A DNA stretch of 64,000 nucleotides from UBA5109 sp038148755 (GCA_038148755.1 JAYQWA010000001.1:124001-188000); one strand, 5' to 3'. Positions 15,222-24,372 are shown, counted from the stretch's first letter. Program-made: numbers and translations. Notes: generated from the letters alone by a model not told the origin.

Positions 15222-17339
15222 TCATCGGTTTTGCAGGTCGTTGAAAACAAAGCTGGCAACATCCCGAATATCCTCTGCTGATAATGACAAGGCAAAAGGC
15301 GGCATCAGGTTTCTACCCTGTGCAACTCGTTGCTGAACGGCATTAAAATCTGTCAGATTTTCCAGGACGGCCCCACCACCATGACCGCCTTTACCGTCTT
15401 CACCGTGGCAGGCAACACAGTTTCGAATAAATAAGCTCTCACCATTTGCCAGATCGGCAACTCCGGCTGCGGGTGTGAATTCCAGTTGATTTTCTTCTGT
15501 GACTCCCAGCATGGCTTCAGGCGGCAAGGATTCCAGATTGCCATCTAAAGAAAACAACCAGATGCTGTCACCACGACGGGAATTGGCAAACAGGCTGCCT
15601 CCTGAAAAAGCCGCGACATATTGTTGTCCTTCATGCTCAAAAACACTGACACTGGTATTAACGCCGGCATCCGTCTGAAACTCCCAGAGCTGCAATCCGG
15701 TATCAGAGTCTAAAGCCGTCAGGCGACCATCATTCCGGCCAACAAATACCAGACCGCCAGCGGTGGCTGTACTGCCACTATAACAGCGATCCTGCCAGCG
15801 ATAGCGCCATTTGACAGTATTACTTGTCATGTCCATGGCAGCAATGATGCCACGAGGCGCAACGGGGGCAGTACCAAAAGGGCCGCCAGTATAAATTTCG
15901 CCTTCTTCAGCCAGTTCATTATCGGAATCACCTCCCTGATAGCTGCCAGGAAGATCTGTTGCACAAACAAACAAGGTTTGCCTTATCGGGTCATAGGAGC
16001 TTGGAGGCCAGTTAGCTCCACCCATAGCACCAGGCGCAATAATAACGCTTTGTTCTCCAAAGAAAGGTGTGAAGATTCGGCCCTGATTGATCAAGGGGAA
16101 GCCTTCAACCGCCATATCCAGTTCCTGCGGAACAACCGGGTCACCAACAGGATAAGGCTGAGTCGCTGCCGTTGCCTGACGTGGTTCCTGTAAAACAGGG
16201 CGCTCTTCAATACCAATTAAAGGCTCACCTGTGATGCGATCAAGGATGTACACCCAACCGGTTTTATTTACCTGGGCCAAACCTTTACGCAATTCTCCGT
16301 CGATTTCTACATCAAACAGAACAACCGGATTACTGGCATCATAATCCCAGATATCGTGATGCACTTCCTGGAAATGCCAACGGTATTCCCCTGTCATGGC
16401 ATCAACTGCAACAATGGAGTCAGAAAAAAGGTTGTCACCGGGTCTGACGCTTCCATTAAAGTCAGGGCCGGGGTTGCCGGTTGAAAAATAAAGTAAGCCT
16501 AACTCTGGGTCTACTGCCGGTGTATTCCAAACGGTAGCGCCTCCTTTAGTCCAGACTTCATTATCCTGAGACCAACTGTCATGGCCGAATTCTCCGGGCC
16601 CCGGGACGGTATAAAAGGTCCAGACCCTATCACCGGTAGCAGCGTCAAAAGCGCTTACACGGCCACGTACACCGTATTCGGCTCCGGCATAGCCAGTAAT
16701 AACCAGTCCGTTGTAATAAAGTGGTGCGCTGGTAATACTAAAACCTTCCTGCCAGCGTTCAGTTTGTACTGACCATACTGGCTCGCCGGTTTTTTGATTC
16801 AATGCAATCAGGCGGTTATCCAGTAAACCGACATAAACTTTCCCATCACCGAGAGCAACACCACGGCTATTCCAGCCACAGCAGATGACATCAATAGTGG
16901 CATCAAGGTTAGCCTCAAATGACCAGAGAATTTCCCCACTTTCAATGCTTAAGGCAAAGACATCATCTTCACCTGTGGCAACATAAAGTACGCCTTCATA
17001 AAAAATAGGCTGCCCTTCTCCCGAATAAATCGGCTCCAGGCCGGAACCGTTAAGGTGCGTACGCCATACTGCCTTAAGCGAATCGACATTATCACGGTTA
17101 ATCTGGGTAAGAAGTGAATAGCGTTGGTTATAAAGATTGCCACCATTGGTAAGCCAGCCTTCTTGAGGAAAGGCTAACAGCTCCTCTGCGGAAAAGGCTG
17201 GAGCCGCCTGAATTCTTTCGGCGGTTTGAGCATGCAGGGCTGCACTATGTGGCAAGCAAATAATGATAAAAGCATATATATAGCGAAGATGGTTTTTAAA
17301 AAGAAAGTTGGTTGGAGAAGCGTTATTTTTCTTAGACAT
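15222..17339 (-). CDS. PQQ-dependent dehydrogenase with C-terminal cytochrome c domain
   Basis: Exported quinohaemoprotein, 705 residues, of the type II alcohol dehydrogenase class. After a signal peptide (about residues 1-38, ending ALHAQ) comes an eight-bladed PQQ propeller. It carries the vicinal disulfide in VICCGWNSRG, the tryptophan-docking repeats GxVxAFDAATGDRVW and ALDSDTGLQLWEFQT, and WDYDASNPVVLFD. The last 90 residues form a class I cytochrome c with CVACHGEDGKGGH (CxxCH) and a distal Met in RNLMPPF. Electrons would pass to periplasmic carriers and on to an oxidase such as the one at the window start. No PQQ biosynthesis genes are visible. The substrate could be an alcohol, polyol or aldehyde. 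Confidence 0.93.
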   Translation of the reverse strand: MSKKNNASPTNFLFKNHLRYIYAFIIICLPHSAALHAQTAERIQAAPAFSAEELLAFPQEGWLTNGGNLYNQRYSLLTQINRDNVDSLKAVWRTHLNGSGLEPIYSGEGQPIFYEGVLYVATGEDDVFALSIESGEILWSFEANLDATIDVICCGWNSRGVALGDGKVYVGLLDNRLIALNQKTGEPVWSVQTERWQEGFSITSAPLYYNGLVITGYAGAEYGVRGRVSAFDAATGDRVWTFYTVPGPGEFGHDSWSQDNEVWTKGGATVWNTPAVDPELGLLYFSTGNPGPDFNGSVRPGDNLFSDSIVAVDAMTGEYRWHFQEVHHDIWDYDASNPVVLFDVEIDGELRKGLAQVNKTGWVYILDRITGEPLIGIEERPVLQEPRQATAATQPYPVGDPVVPQELDMAVEGFPLINQGRIFTPFFGEQSVIIAPGAMGGANWPPSSYDPIRQTLFVCATDLPGSYQGGDSDNELAEEGEIYTGGPFGTAPVAPRGIIAAMDMTSNTVKWRYRWQDRCYSGSTATAGGLVFVGRNDGRLTALDSDTGLQLWEFQTDAGVNTSVSVFEHEGQQYVAAFSGGSLFANSRRGDSIWLFSLDGNLESLPPEAMLGVTEENQLEFTPAAGVADLANGESLFIRNCVACHGEDGKGGHGGGAVLENLTDFNAVQQRVAQGRNLMPPFALSLSAEDIRDVASFVFNDLQNR

Positions 17340-17450
17340 TTATATACTCCAATGCTTAATTATTTTTATTGAGGAGAGTTTAAAGCTTGTAAAGACTTTT
17401 GTTAATGGCCATCAAAAGAGAAGTTTGAGACTTCTATCTTGTTTAGCTTT

Positions 17451-18137
17451 TTATTCTTTAAGCTCAACTGAAAAATTCGCAATATCTTCAATATGGCTTA
17501 GCGTGGAATCGAAAACAGGCACACTTACATCTGATTGCTTAACCAGGCCTGATAATTCAGTACATGCCAAACAGATAGAATCCGCGCCTTGCACTACAAG
17601 TTCTTTTGCAAATTCAATTACTCTTGCTGACCTTGACATGTTTCCCGCACATAAATCATTGAAAATAATACTATCCAATTCATTTTGATTAAGTTCGTTA
17701 AGATATGAGGTTTTAATTCCATATTCTTGCATTCGTTCATCATATATTTGATGTACTTTAGTATGCTCTGTTCCCAAGATGCCTGTATTTTTTAAATTTT
17801 CAAAAGCTAATTTTTTTACAAGAGAGTCAGCAATATGAAGAAATGGTACTGGGCAATTGGCCTTTAATTCTTCTGCAAACATATGCACAGTATTACAGGG
17901 AATGGCGACACACTTAACGCCCGAGTTAATAAGACAAGGCAGGCGGTATAATAAATACTCTTTTAATTCAGGATACGATTTTGAAGCCAACCAGTTAACG
18001 ACCCGCTCATTATCCAGGCTTAATATCATGATCTCCGGACTATAAGCATTGCCCAATTTTTTCAGAACAAGTTCATTGAGATATTTATAATAGGTAGCTG
18101 TTGATTGTGAGCTTAGGCCACCAAGAATTCCTATCAC
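17451..18137 (-). CDS. Aspartate/glutamate racemase family protein
   Basis: A cofactor-independent racemase-fold protein of 228 residues. MIGILGGLSSQSTATYY is the N-terminal GGMS-like motif. The two catalytic cysteines sit in AIPCNTVHMF and CLACTELSGL, placed symmetrically in the two domains as in aspartate racemases. The frame starts with GTG at 18137 without a clear Shine-Dalgarno sequence. The product is more AT-rich than the flanking genes (many AAT/TTT/ATA codons), which may indicate separate acquisition. Aspartate racemase is the closest reading; glutamate or hydantoin racemase activity cannot be excluded. Confidence 0.85.
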   Translation of the reverse strand: MIGILGGLSSQSTATYYKYLNELVLKKLGNAYSPEIMILSLDNERVVNWLASKSYPELKEYLLYRLPCLINSGVKCVAIPCNTVHMFAEELKANCPVPFLHIADSLVKKLAFENLKNTGILGTEHTKVHQIYDERMQEYGIKTSYLNELNQNELDSIIFNDLCAGNMSRSARVIEFAKELVVQGADSICLACTELSGLVKQSDVSVPVFDSTLSHIEDIANFSVELKE

Positions 18138-18160
18138 AAGAATATAACCCCCCTGTTTTC

Positions 18161-18192
18161 AAAAACTTTATTTAACGCTCAGACATAGCGTT
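18161..18192 (-). terminator. Candidate hairpin terminator of the PEGA/TPR operon
   Basis: AACGCT and AGCGTT form a perfect 6-bp stem around a 7-nt loop (18174-18192). On the minus strand it begins 8 nt after the stop of the PEGA protein and is followed by AAATAAAGTTTTT. The T run is delayed, so termination strength is uncertain. It separates the envelope cluster from the racemase gene downstream. Confidence 0.35.
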
Positions 18193-18199
18193 TACTTTT

Positions 18200-20284
18200 T
18201 TAAGGCACCAATGTTCTGGCAATTCTGAAGCCAACATCATCCCGGCTTTCATTGCTGTAATCCCGGTAAGACAAACGCAGTTCGGTAATAGAGCCATGTG
18301 CCCAGCTTGAACCGCGTACGACATGGTAGGTGCCGGAGTCTGGGCCATAGGGGTCCACTTCTATGTTGTTGCCTAACTGTATGGACGTTCCATAATAGTC
18401 ATGTACCCATTCGGCCACGTTGCCGCCCATGTCATAAAAGCCATTGGCATTGGGCGGGAAGGAGGCGACTGGCGCTGAGCCAACAAAGCTGTCGTTATAG
18501 TTGGTCAACACCCGGCCAAGAATGGAGGCAGCGCTGATATCAGCATAGTTGCCGTGGTTTGGTGGGGGTGGCAGTTCAGGCCCCCAGGGGAATTTCAATA
18601 GGCTGGTAGGGTCATTACTTTCAACCCGCGCAGCCCAGGCCCATTCAGCTTCAGTCGGCAGGCGGTAACCGGAACTGTTCGGATTCGCGCCCACTACCCT
18701 GCCATTCTGTACAGTATAAAAAAGCGGCAGGCCTTCTTGCTCACTGAGCCAGTTACAATAAAGCGCAGCCTGTTCCCAGGTGATATCAACAACAGGCTGG
18801 TTATTATTGCTCAGGGAAATTCTGTCGATAACGCCGGACGTATGCTCGGGGTCAAATAGTTTGTATTGTGCATTGGTGACTTCGGTTAAGGATAAGTAAT
18901 AAGGTTTGGTCAAACTGATAGAACGCAAAGATTCATTGGCCTGCCTGCCTGCTTCACGTCTGGATGCGCCCATCACAAAATCACCGGGGTAAAGTAATTT
19001 TAATTCCTGGCCGTTAGCGCTGGTGATCATTGGCTGGATATTGTTGATACGTTCCTGCTCCAGCGTGATCAGCGAAACATTGAGTCGTTGTTCCAGTCCC
19101 GGACGCGAAACAAATTCCTGCACAAAAGGTACAAAACCTTCGGCACGGACTGCAATAGTCTGGGATGCGGCCAGAAGCTCCACAGTCTGATTGGCCGGTC
19201 CGCGAAACTCGCCATTGACATAGAGCTCGGCATCTGGTGGATTGGCAATAATAACGACCGAACTGAGAATAGGTTCAAGACTGACATCAAGAGCCAGCTC
19301 TTCATCGGGACGGGTCTGGATGCTGCGGCGCAGTTCTTCATAGCCATTCAGGAAGAAGGTCAACTCATGGCTTTGCCCAGGTGCGATAGTCAGTTCCAGC
19401 GGGGTCTGTCCCTGATAAGTCCCATCCAGCGTGACGCCGGCATTGCTTGGTGTGGATTGTAAAAGTACGAGCCCATCGGCCTGTTCCAGTTCGATTAACG
19501 GTAAATCCTGATCGACCCTTGCAGTCACGCTCAGATTTTCTGTCCAGGCTTTATGTGCATTAAGTTTAACCAGCACTTCATGTTCGCCCTGCAGTAATTC
19601 GGTACTGAGAGGTGTCAGACCAATTTCCTCACCATCAATGGTGACAGTCGCACCTGCTGGCGAGGTGGCAAAACTGACATTGGCCCAGGCTGGCAATAGT
19701 TCAACGCTAAGACTTTGCTCTTGCTGGCGCCCTTCAATCTCAATTACCTGCTCTACAGGTTCGTAACGTTCTTTTTGGACAAAAATTTCATGCTCGCCGG
19801 CAGCGAGCTCAATTCTGCTTAAAGGTGTCTGGCCGATGCTTTCACCATCAATAAAAACACTGGCAGCTTCGGTATTACTGTTCAGGTTTAAAAAGCCGGG
19901 CAAGGGTAATAATTGCACCTGAAAAGTTTGTGCCTGGGCATCACCAATAGTGATGGTGGTATCAACATCGTAATAACCTTCCGCATTAATCGTGATGTTA
20001 TGATCACCCGCCAGCAATAGATAACGCGGGCCGATTTTTATGGCCAGTGGTGATCGCACATCAACAATGCTGCCGACAGGTTGTGCATCAATAAATATTG
20101 ATTTGGCGGAGAGTACAAACCATGCTGCCAATGCAAAGCAGACCAGCACGAAGGCAATGGCCAGCTTGACAGGGCTGGGACGAAACGAATAAGCCTCAGC
20201 ATTGGCATTATGCGGCGTGAAATCAATTGGCGTAATGATTTCATCCGGCTGCTGTTCATGTTGAGAATGCTTCTCTTGGCTCAT
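18200..20284 (-). CDS. PEGA-repeat protein with C-terminal SUMF1/FGE-like domain
   Basis: A 694-residue membrane-anchored protein. It has a cytoplasmic tail of about 38 residues, a membrane helix (39-60), then roughly five PEGA-type beta repeats (about 65-400) with recurring (V/T)xIDGExxGxTPL and AGEHEIFV patterns. The C-terminus (about 435-694) is a formylglycine-generating-enzyme/SUMF1 fold: FVMGASRREAG, EVTNAQYK, YRLPTEAEWAWAAR, GNVAEWVHDYY and VVRGSSWAHG. The copper-binding cysteine pair of active FGE is missing; RGSSW is followed by AHGSITELRLSYRDY and the only domain cysteine is in ALYCNW. So it is probably a binding or pseudo-enzyme module. It is the last gene of a four-gene envelope operon, 44 nt after the TPR gene. 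Confidence 0.88.
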   Translation of the reverse strand: MSQEKHSQHEQQPDEIITPIDFTPHNANAEAYSFRPSPVKLAIAFVLVCFALAAWFVLSAKSIFIDAQPVGSIVDVRSPLAIKIGPRYLLLAGDHNITINAEGYYDVDTTITIGDAQAQTFQVQLLPLPGFLNLNSNTEAASVFIDGESIGQTPLSRIELAAGEHEIFVQKERYEPVEQVIEIEGRQQEQSLSVELLPAWANVSFATSPAGATVTIDGEEIGLTPLSTELLQGEHEVLVKLNAHKAWTENLSVTARVDQDLPLIELEQADGLVLLQSTPSNAGVTLDGTYQGQTPLELTIAPGQSHELTFFLNGYEELRRSIQTRPDEELALDVSLEPILSSVVIIANPPDAELYVNGEFRGPANQTVELLAASQTIAVRAEGFVPFVQEFVSRPGLEQRLNVSLITLEQERINNIQPMITSANGQELKLLYPGDFVMGASRREAGRQANESLRSISLTKPYYLSLTEVTNAQYKLFDPEHTSGVIDRISLSNNNQPVVDITWEQAALYCNWLSEQEGLPLFYTVQNGRVVGANPNSSGYRLPTEAEWAWAARVESNDPTSLLKFPWGPELPPPPNHGNYADISAASILGRVLTNYNDSFVGSAPVASFPPNANGFYDMGGNVAEWVHDYYGTSIQLGNNIEVDPYGPDSGTYHVVRGSSWAHGSITELRLSYRDYSNESRDDVGFRIARTLVP

Positions 20285-20328
20285 CTAGCTTCTCTTAGTG
20301 CTCTCTTGACTTCTCTAAATTTCGCTGC

Positions 20329-21849
20329 TTAAACAGGCTCATTACAAATAACTGTGACAACTGGCTCTTCACCTGAAAAAGGCACAATAAACTCGGTTCG
20401 CACATCACGGTAACCAGGCCTTACACCTACGGCTGTATAAGTCCCGGGATTAAGTTCAAGTGTTTGCGCATTGAACATGCCGAGCTCGCTGACACGCAAC
20501 ACCGTCACGCTGGTCACACCATCCGAGTTTAATGTGACAGGCACGGGTACTCTCGCTTTGTCCAGATAACTTCGCAGAGTAACAAGCTGTTCATAAAGTC
20601 GGGTATTCTCCTGCACCAGCGTCAAGGCTTCGTTATAAACAGTAATGCTTTGCTGATAAACCGCGTCTTCTGCCAGGCGTAATGGAGCATTAATAATATT
20701 GTTTAAAAAAGTATCCAGATTGGCTCTGGTTTGAGCGCGTTCGCGACCATTGACGGCAGAAACCACATTAGCATCTATGGCAAGTGCATTATTGTAGGCC
20801 TGCAATGCATCCTGCCAGCGTTCGGCAGCTTCGTGTTCCTGTGCGGCAGTGAGCTGGATGTTTAAATCACGCGAAGCGATCATGGTTTCAGCCTGTGTAA
20901 TGGCTGCCCGAGCGTCTGAGGATTCAGGCTTCAGGTTTAAAGCCTGGTTAAAAGATTGCAGGGCGGCTTCAGGATTATTATTTTGAATGGCACTGAAACC
21001 GGCTGACATGAAGTTCAGGAAATCACGATCCACAATATCAATATTGGTTTGCGTAATCACATTTGCAGCGCCGCTATGGGCAGGGTCTATCACTGCTGCT
21101 TCGGTATAAAATTCCAGTGCGCTTTCCAGATCATTGCTTGCACGGCGGGCATCACCCTCTTCCAGCAAGGCAAGTACTTCGGGCAACAATCCGGCTCTTT
21201 CCATGCCGGCCAGGGCGGACTCTGAATCGGCTTCAATTAATAAAGCAGTAGCAAAGGACTGTTCAGCTTCGGCGGGCAATCCTGCCTCAATAGCTGCATA
21301 GCCTTCTTCAATAGAATTAGTTAAGACGACCTGGCTTAATCCTTCCAAAGATTGCAGTGCTAACAGGCTGCGTTGGTAAATTTCCTGTGCTTCCAGAAAA
21401 CGTTGTTCGCGATAAGCGATATCACCTTCAATGGCGATGTCCAAAGCTGCCTGGTAGGCATCACCGGCCCAGCTTTCAACGGAGATTTCTTCCAGCTGCT
21501 CCTGCAATTCAAGTATTTGTGCCAGCACATCCTGGGCCTGTTCACGCTCCCGTAACAGCTGGGCTTCTTCAAATGGCGAAAAGGCTTCCTGCGGCGTTGA
21601 CCGTTCTACCGGAATAATGACGGGCGCGACATTTGCCGGGTCTGGCGTGGCAATGTAGCGAGGCAGTATGAAAATTACGGCCAGTACCAGCACCAGTAAC
21701 AGGGAAAAAATCCCCCAGAGGATTTTAGTTTGCTGTTGCTGTTTAGCTTTATGCGCCTGCACATCACCCATGCCGAAAATCTGAGCCGGGGTTTGCTCAG
21801 CAGGCGGCAATGCATCATTCTCAGATTGTTTGGAGGAGTTATCAGCCAT
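20329..21849 (-). CDS. Membrane-anchored TPR protein with PEGA-like C-terminus
   Basis: A 506-residue protein with a cytoplasmic segment of about 42 residues containing AQIFGMGDVQAHKAKQQQQ, one membrane helix (43-63) and a large periplasmic region. Residues about 95-430 are helical, with TPR-like repeats such as AAIQNNNPEAALQSFNQALN and AAERWQDALQAYNNALAID. The last 70 residues form a beta-rich segment, TYTAVGVRPGYRDVRTEFIV, resembling a PEGA repeat. The downstream partner has the same topology, so the two proteins probably contact each other in the periplasm. No enzymatic motif is visible. It lies 30 nt downstream of the lipoprotein gene. Confidence 0.8.
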   Translation of the reverse strand: MADNSSKQSENDALPPAEQTPAQIFGMGDVQAHKAKQQQQTKILWGIFSLLLVLVLAVIFILPRYIATPDPANVAPVIIPVERSTPQEAFSPFEEAQLLREREQAQDVLAQILELQEQLEEISVESWAGDAYQAALDIAIEGDIAYREQRFLEAQEIYQRSLLALQSLEGLSQVVLTNSIEEGYAAIEAGLPAEAEQSFATALLIEADSESALAGMERAGLLPEVLALLEEGDARRASNDLESALEFYTEAAVIDPAHSGAANVITQTNIDIVDRDFLNFMSAGFSAIQNNNPEAALQSFNQALNLKPESSDARAAITQAETMIASRDLNIQLTAAQEHEAAERWQDALQAYNNALAIDANVVSAVNGRERAQTRANLDTFLNNIINAPLRLAEDAVYQQSITVYNEALTLVQENTRLYEQLVTLRSYLDKARVPVPVTLNSDGVTSVTVLRVSELGMFNAQTLELNPGTYTAVGVRPGYRDVRTEFIVPFSGEEPVVTVICNEPV

Positions 21850-21879
21850 GCTGAATACTACTACGGGGCAGTCTTGGCG

Positions 21880-23076
21880 TCACACGTCTTCTGAAGAAAC
21901 CGGCATACCAATCTCATTGGCATACATATCAGCCAGGATTTCACGCCACTGTTCATACTGGCTTTCAACATTGCCAGATAAGGTGACAGAGCGCTCTTCC
22001 AGCTCGATAGTCTGCGGTGCAACTTCGTTACTCAGAGACTGACCCAGCTCGGCCAGCGCCTCAACATGCAGCAAGGCCTCATCACCGGCCCGAAAGGCTT
22101 CCTTGATCAGCCAGCCACCGCCGAGAATACCGGCATAAGTCCCTACTCCGGCCAGGCTGCTGTTGCTTTGAGTAGAAGCCAGACCGCCTACAATAGCAGC
22201 TATACCAAGAATCATGTTGCGCCGTGATTCACGTTGCAATCGATCTAGCTTCATGACTTCGTCATAGCTCAGACGGCGAAATTCGGTATAGGGCGCTTCC
22301 ATTTGCCGCACAAAATTCGAGTAGTAATCCTGCATGGTATCGACATAGAGATAGTCGCGTTCGCGGATGGTTTCTATCCGTGACAGCATTGGATCATTTT
22401 GCGCGGGTAGCCGTTGTACCTGCAATATGCCATTGCGGTCAGTACTTAAATATTGATCGAAAGCCTGTGGCGCAAAACTACGGGCAAACTGTATTTGCGA
22501 GATTGTACGGATGTTGAGCAGGTCTTCTCGTTCCAGATTCTGCTGGCGATAGCGCAGGATGTCGTTGGCAATGCGGTTATATAAACCCTGGAAGGAATCG
22601 CGTGAGCCTTGCAGGCGGTTGTCATAGCTGTAGCGGCTGACAACTTCTTCATATTCCTTATCTATCCAGACTCGGCCACTGGAATCATTGACCTTGATAT
22701 GTACCAGCATGGTTTCGCCATCTGATTGCAATATGGTGCCGTGAACCGCCAGATCAGAACTGCTCAGATCGTTCGGAATGACTCTGACGACACCCCAGTT
22801 ACCAGTACTTTGCAATGTGTCAGATAACATGTTGGCGACATAATAGGTTTCTGCCATTCTGACATCACCAAAAGTCAGCTCCTGCTGATCGTCATCGATT
22901 TCATCAAAACCTGGGTTAAACACGGCAACGCCGATATCCAGCAACTCATCTTCCGGGATATTGTTCTGCTCAATTAATGCTTCGGTAATGGTGGTGGATT
23001 TTACCGTTTGAGTACTGCAGGCACTCAGGCCAAGCAGCGCTATGCATAGCAATAATAACCTTGTCTTTATGTTCAT
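21880..23076 (-). CDS. Outer-membrane-type lipoprotein, CsgG/TolB-like N-terminal region
   Basis: A lipoprotein of about 398 residues with signal MNIKTRLLLLCIALLGLSAC (lipobox LSAC). I prefer ATG 23076 because AGGG lies 7 nt upstream; ATG 23082 is only 1 nt from it. The region after the signal, DIGVAVFNPGF to DLAVHGTILQSDGETMLVHIKVNDSSGRVW, resembles the alpha/beta domain of CsgG/TolB-N/FlgO-like lipoproteins. That is a fold guess, not a firm match. A glycine-rich hydrophobic stretch, ILGIAAIVGGLAS, near residue 290 may insert in a membrane. It sits between the polyserine lipoprotein and the TPR protein with 30-36-nt gaps, so all are probably one operon. Confidence 0.72.
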   Translation of the reverse strand: MNIKTRLLLLCIALLGLSACSTQTVKSTTITEALIEQNNIPEDELLDIGVAVFNPGFDEIDDDQQELTFGDVRMAETYYVANMLSDTLQSTGNWGVVRVIPNDLSSSDLAVHGTILQSDGETMLVHIKVNDSSGRVWIDKEYEEVVSRYSYDNRLQGSRDSFQGLYNRIANDILRYRQQNLEREDLLNIRTISQIQFARSFAPQAFDQYLSTDRNGILQVQRLPAQNDPMLSRIETIRERDYLYVDTMQDYYSNFVRQMEAPYTEFRRLSYDEVMKLDRLQRESRRNMILGIAAIVGGLASTQSNSSLAGVGTYAGILGGGWLIKEAFRAGDEALLHVEALAELGQSLSNEVAPQTIELEERSVTLSGNVESQYEQWREILADMYANEIGMPVSSEDV

Positions 23077-23112
23077 TTTCATACCCTAAGCAAGCAAAGA
23101 GGTATGCCCTCT

Positions 23113-24372
23113 TTATTCTATGCCCTCCGCTTCAAACTCTGCCACTGCTTCCTGGGGAATAGGCAAGCCTGTATAAGTTCGGTATTCGTTCCAAAGCCTT
23201 TCTCTTAACTCCGGATCAGGTTCGTTCATTGCTGCCTCGCGCAACTGACGGGCAACAACATCATCATCATTACCATTGGGGATATCAGCAGGTGGCGGAA
23301 AGCTTTCCTGGTTACTGTTATCAAAGTCCCCTTCCCTGGACCTGCCCATGTTTGGCATTCTGCCAGCCCCTGAGCTGGAAATTGGCGGGGCCGAAGCGAT
23401 AACAACAGGGTTGTCTCCGCTGCCATCACCTTCTCTGCCTGATCCTCCTGTACCACCAGCAGTGCCACCACCTGCTCCGCCAGAACCATTTTCATTCGCA
23501 GCGCCCTGAGCCTGTTCGCGTTCACTAAGAATCATGCCATCAAAAACAGCTATGCTTTCATTGAGTCGGCCATCCAGCACAGCCTGTCTTTCAGCTGCGG
23601 TCATTGGCTGGTTGCCAACGCCGTTTACACCGCCGAAAGGATCATCACCAGCGCCATCCTGTCCGCCAGCTGTTCCGGCCGCAACAGTGCTACTTGAACC
23701 TATACCACCAAAAGGATCATCACCCTGCCCGCTGCCATTTACCAGCGGATCATTGCCGCTGCCAGTTCCTGCCCCCTGCTGACCTGAACCAAATATATCT
23801 TCCAGGCCTGCTGTGCCCGTTCCCGGCAAAGTGCCAGTGCCACCGGGAAAAGGATCCAGACCGGGCAAGCCGCCAGCCTGGACGCTGACATCAACGCCAC
23901 CATCTCCGCTGCCACTGCTGTCACCATTGCCGGAAGTACTAGAGGCTGTTGTTCCGGGCATATTGCTACCGGGTTGAGAGCCTGGCAGGCCAGCACTTGT
24001 TGAACCAATCGTGCCGGAAGTAGAACTGCTGGTGCCCTGATCGCCACCACTGGGTTGCGACGGCAATCCTGAGGAACTTGACTGTGAGCCTGTTGGTGAA
24101 GGCAGTGAAGCCGTTGATGGCATGCCTCCGGAAGAAGAGGAAGCCCCCGTTTGACCCGAAGCAGAAGTTGATGAGGAACTGCTGGACGATGAACTTGAGC
24201 TTGAGCTCGATGAGGAGCTGGACGAGCTGGAACTGGATGATGAACTCGAAGAAGAACTGGACGACGAGCTGCTTGACGACTCCTGTGAGGTGCTCGTAGT
24301 CACTGATGTCTGGCAGGCGTTTAAGCCAAGAGCCATTATCAGTATGGCTGAACTTAATAGATTTCTGTTCAT
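23113..24372 (-). CDS. Polyserine and glycine/serine-rich lipoprotein
   Basis: A low-complexity lipoprotein of 419 residues starting at ATG 24372; the TTG 12 nt upstream is less likely. The signal sequence ends LGLNAC (lipobox). About 11 residues after the lipidated cysteine comes an uninterrupted run of 37 serines, then about 270 residues dominated by S, G, P, T and N with recurring DPFGG units (four). The C-terminal segment, PDPELRERLWNEYRTYTGLPIP, is ordinary and probably folds. This suggests a lipid anchor, a long flexible tether across the periplasm or cell surface, and a small functional end. It is the first gene of the four-gene cluster. I recognise no family. Confidence 0.78.
   Translation of the reverse strand: MNRNLLSSAILIMALGLNACQTSVTTSTSQESSSSSSSSSSSSSSSSSSSSSSSSSSSSSSSSSSSSSTSASGQTGASSSSGGMPSTASLPSPTGSQSSSSGLPSQPSGGDQGTSSSTSGTIGSTSAGLPGSQPGSNMPGTTASSTSGNGDSSGSGDGGVDVSVQAGGLPGLDPFPGGTGTLPGTGTAGLEDIFGSGQQGAGTGSGNDPLVNGSGQGDDPFGGIGSSSTVAAGTAGGQDGAGDDPFGGVNGVGNQPMTAAERQAVLDGRLNESIAVFDGMILSEREQAQGAANENGSGGAGGGTAGGTGGSGREGDGSGDNPVVIASAPPISSSGAGRMPNMGRSREGDFDNSNQESFPPPADIPNGNDDDVVARQLREAAMNEPDPELRERLWNEYRTYTGLPIPQEAVAEFEAEGIE
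24169..24279 (-). repeat. Polyserine-encoding tract (37 consecutive Ser codons)
   Basis: The minus strand reads 37 Ser codons in a row using all six codons (TCG, TCA, TCC, TCT, AGC, AGT). The tract is repetitive at protein level but not a simple trinucleotide repeat. Mixed codons argue for selection on the serine run rather than recent slippage expansion. The long open frames in other phases here are by-products of the base bias. Confidence 0.85.

Noticed and set aside
23534..24299. Several long plus-strand open frames opposite the polyserine lipoprotein
   Set aside because: They arise from the biased Ser/Gly/Pro codons of the minus-strand gene and read as low-complexity or proline-rich noise.
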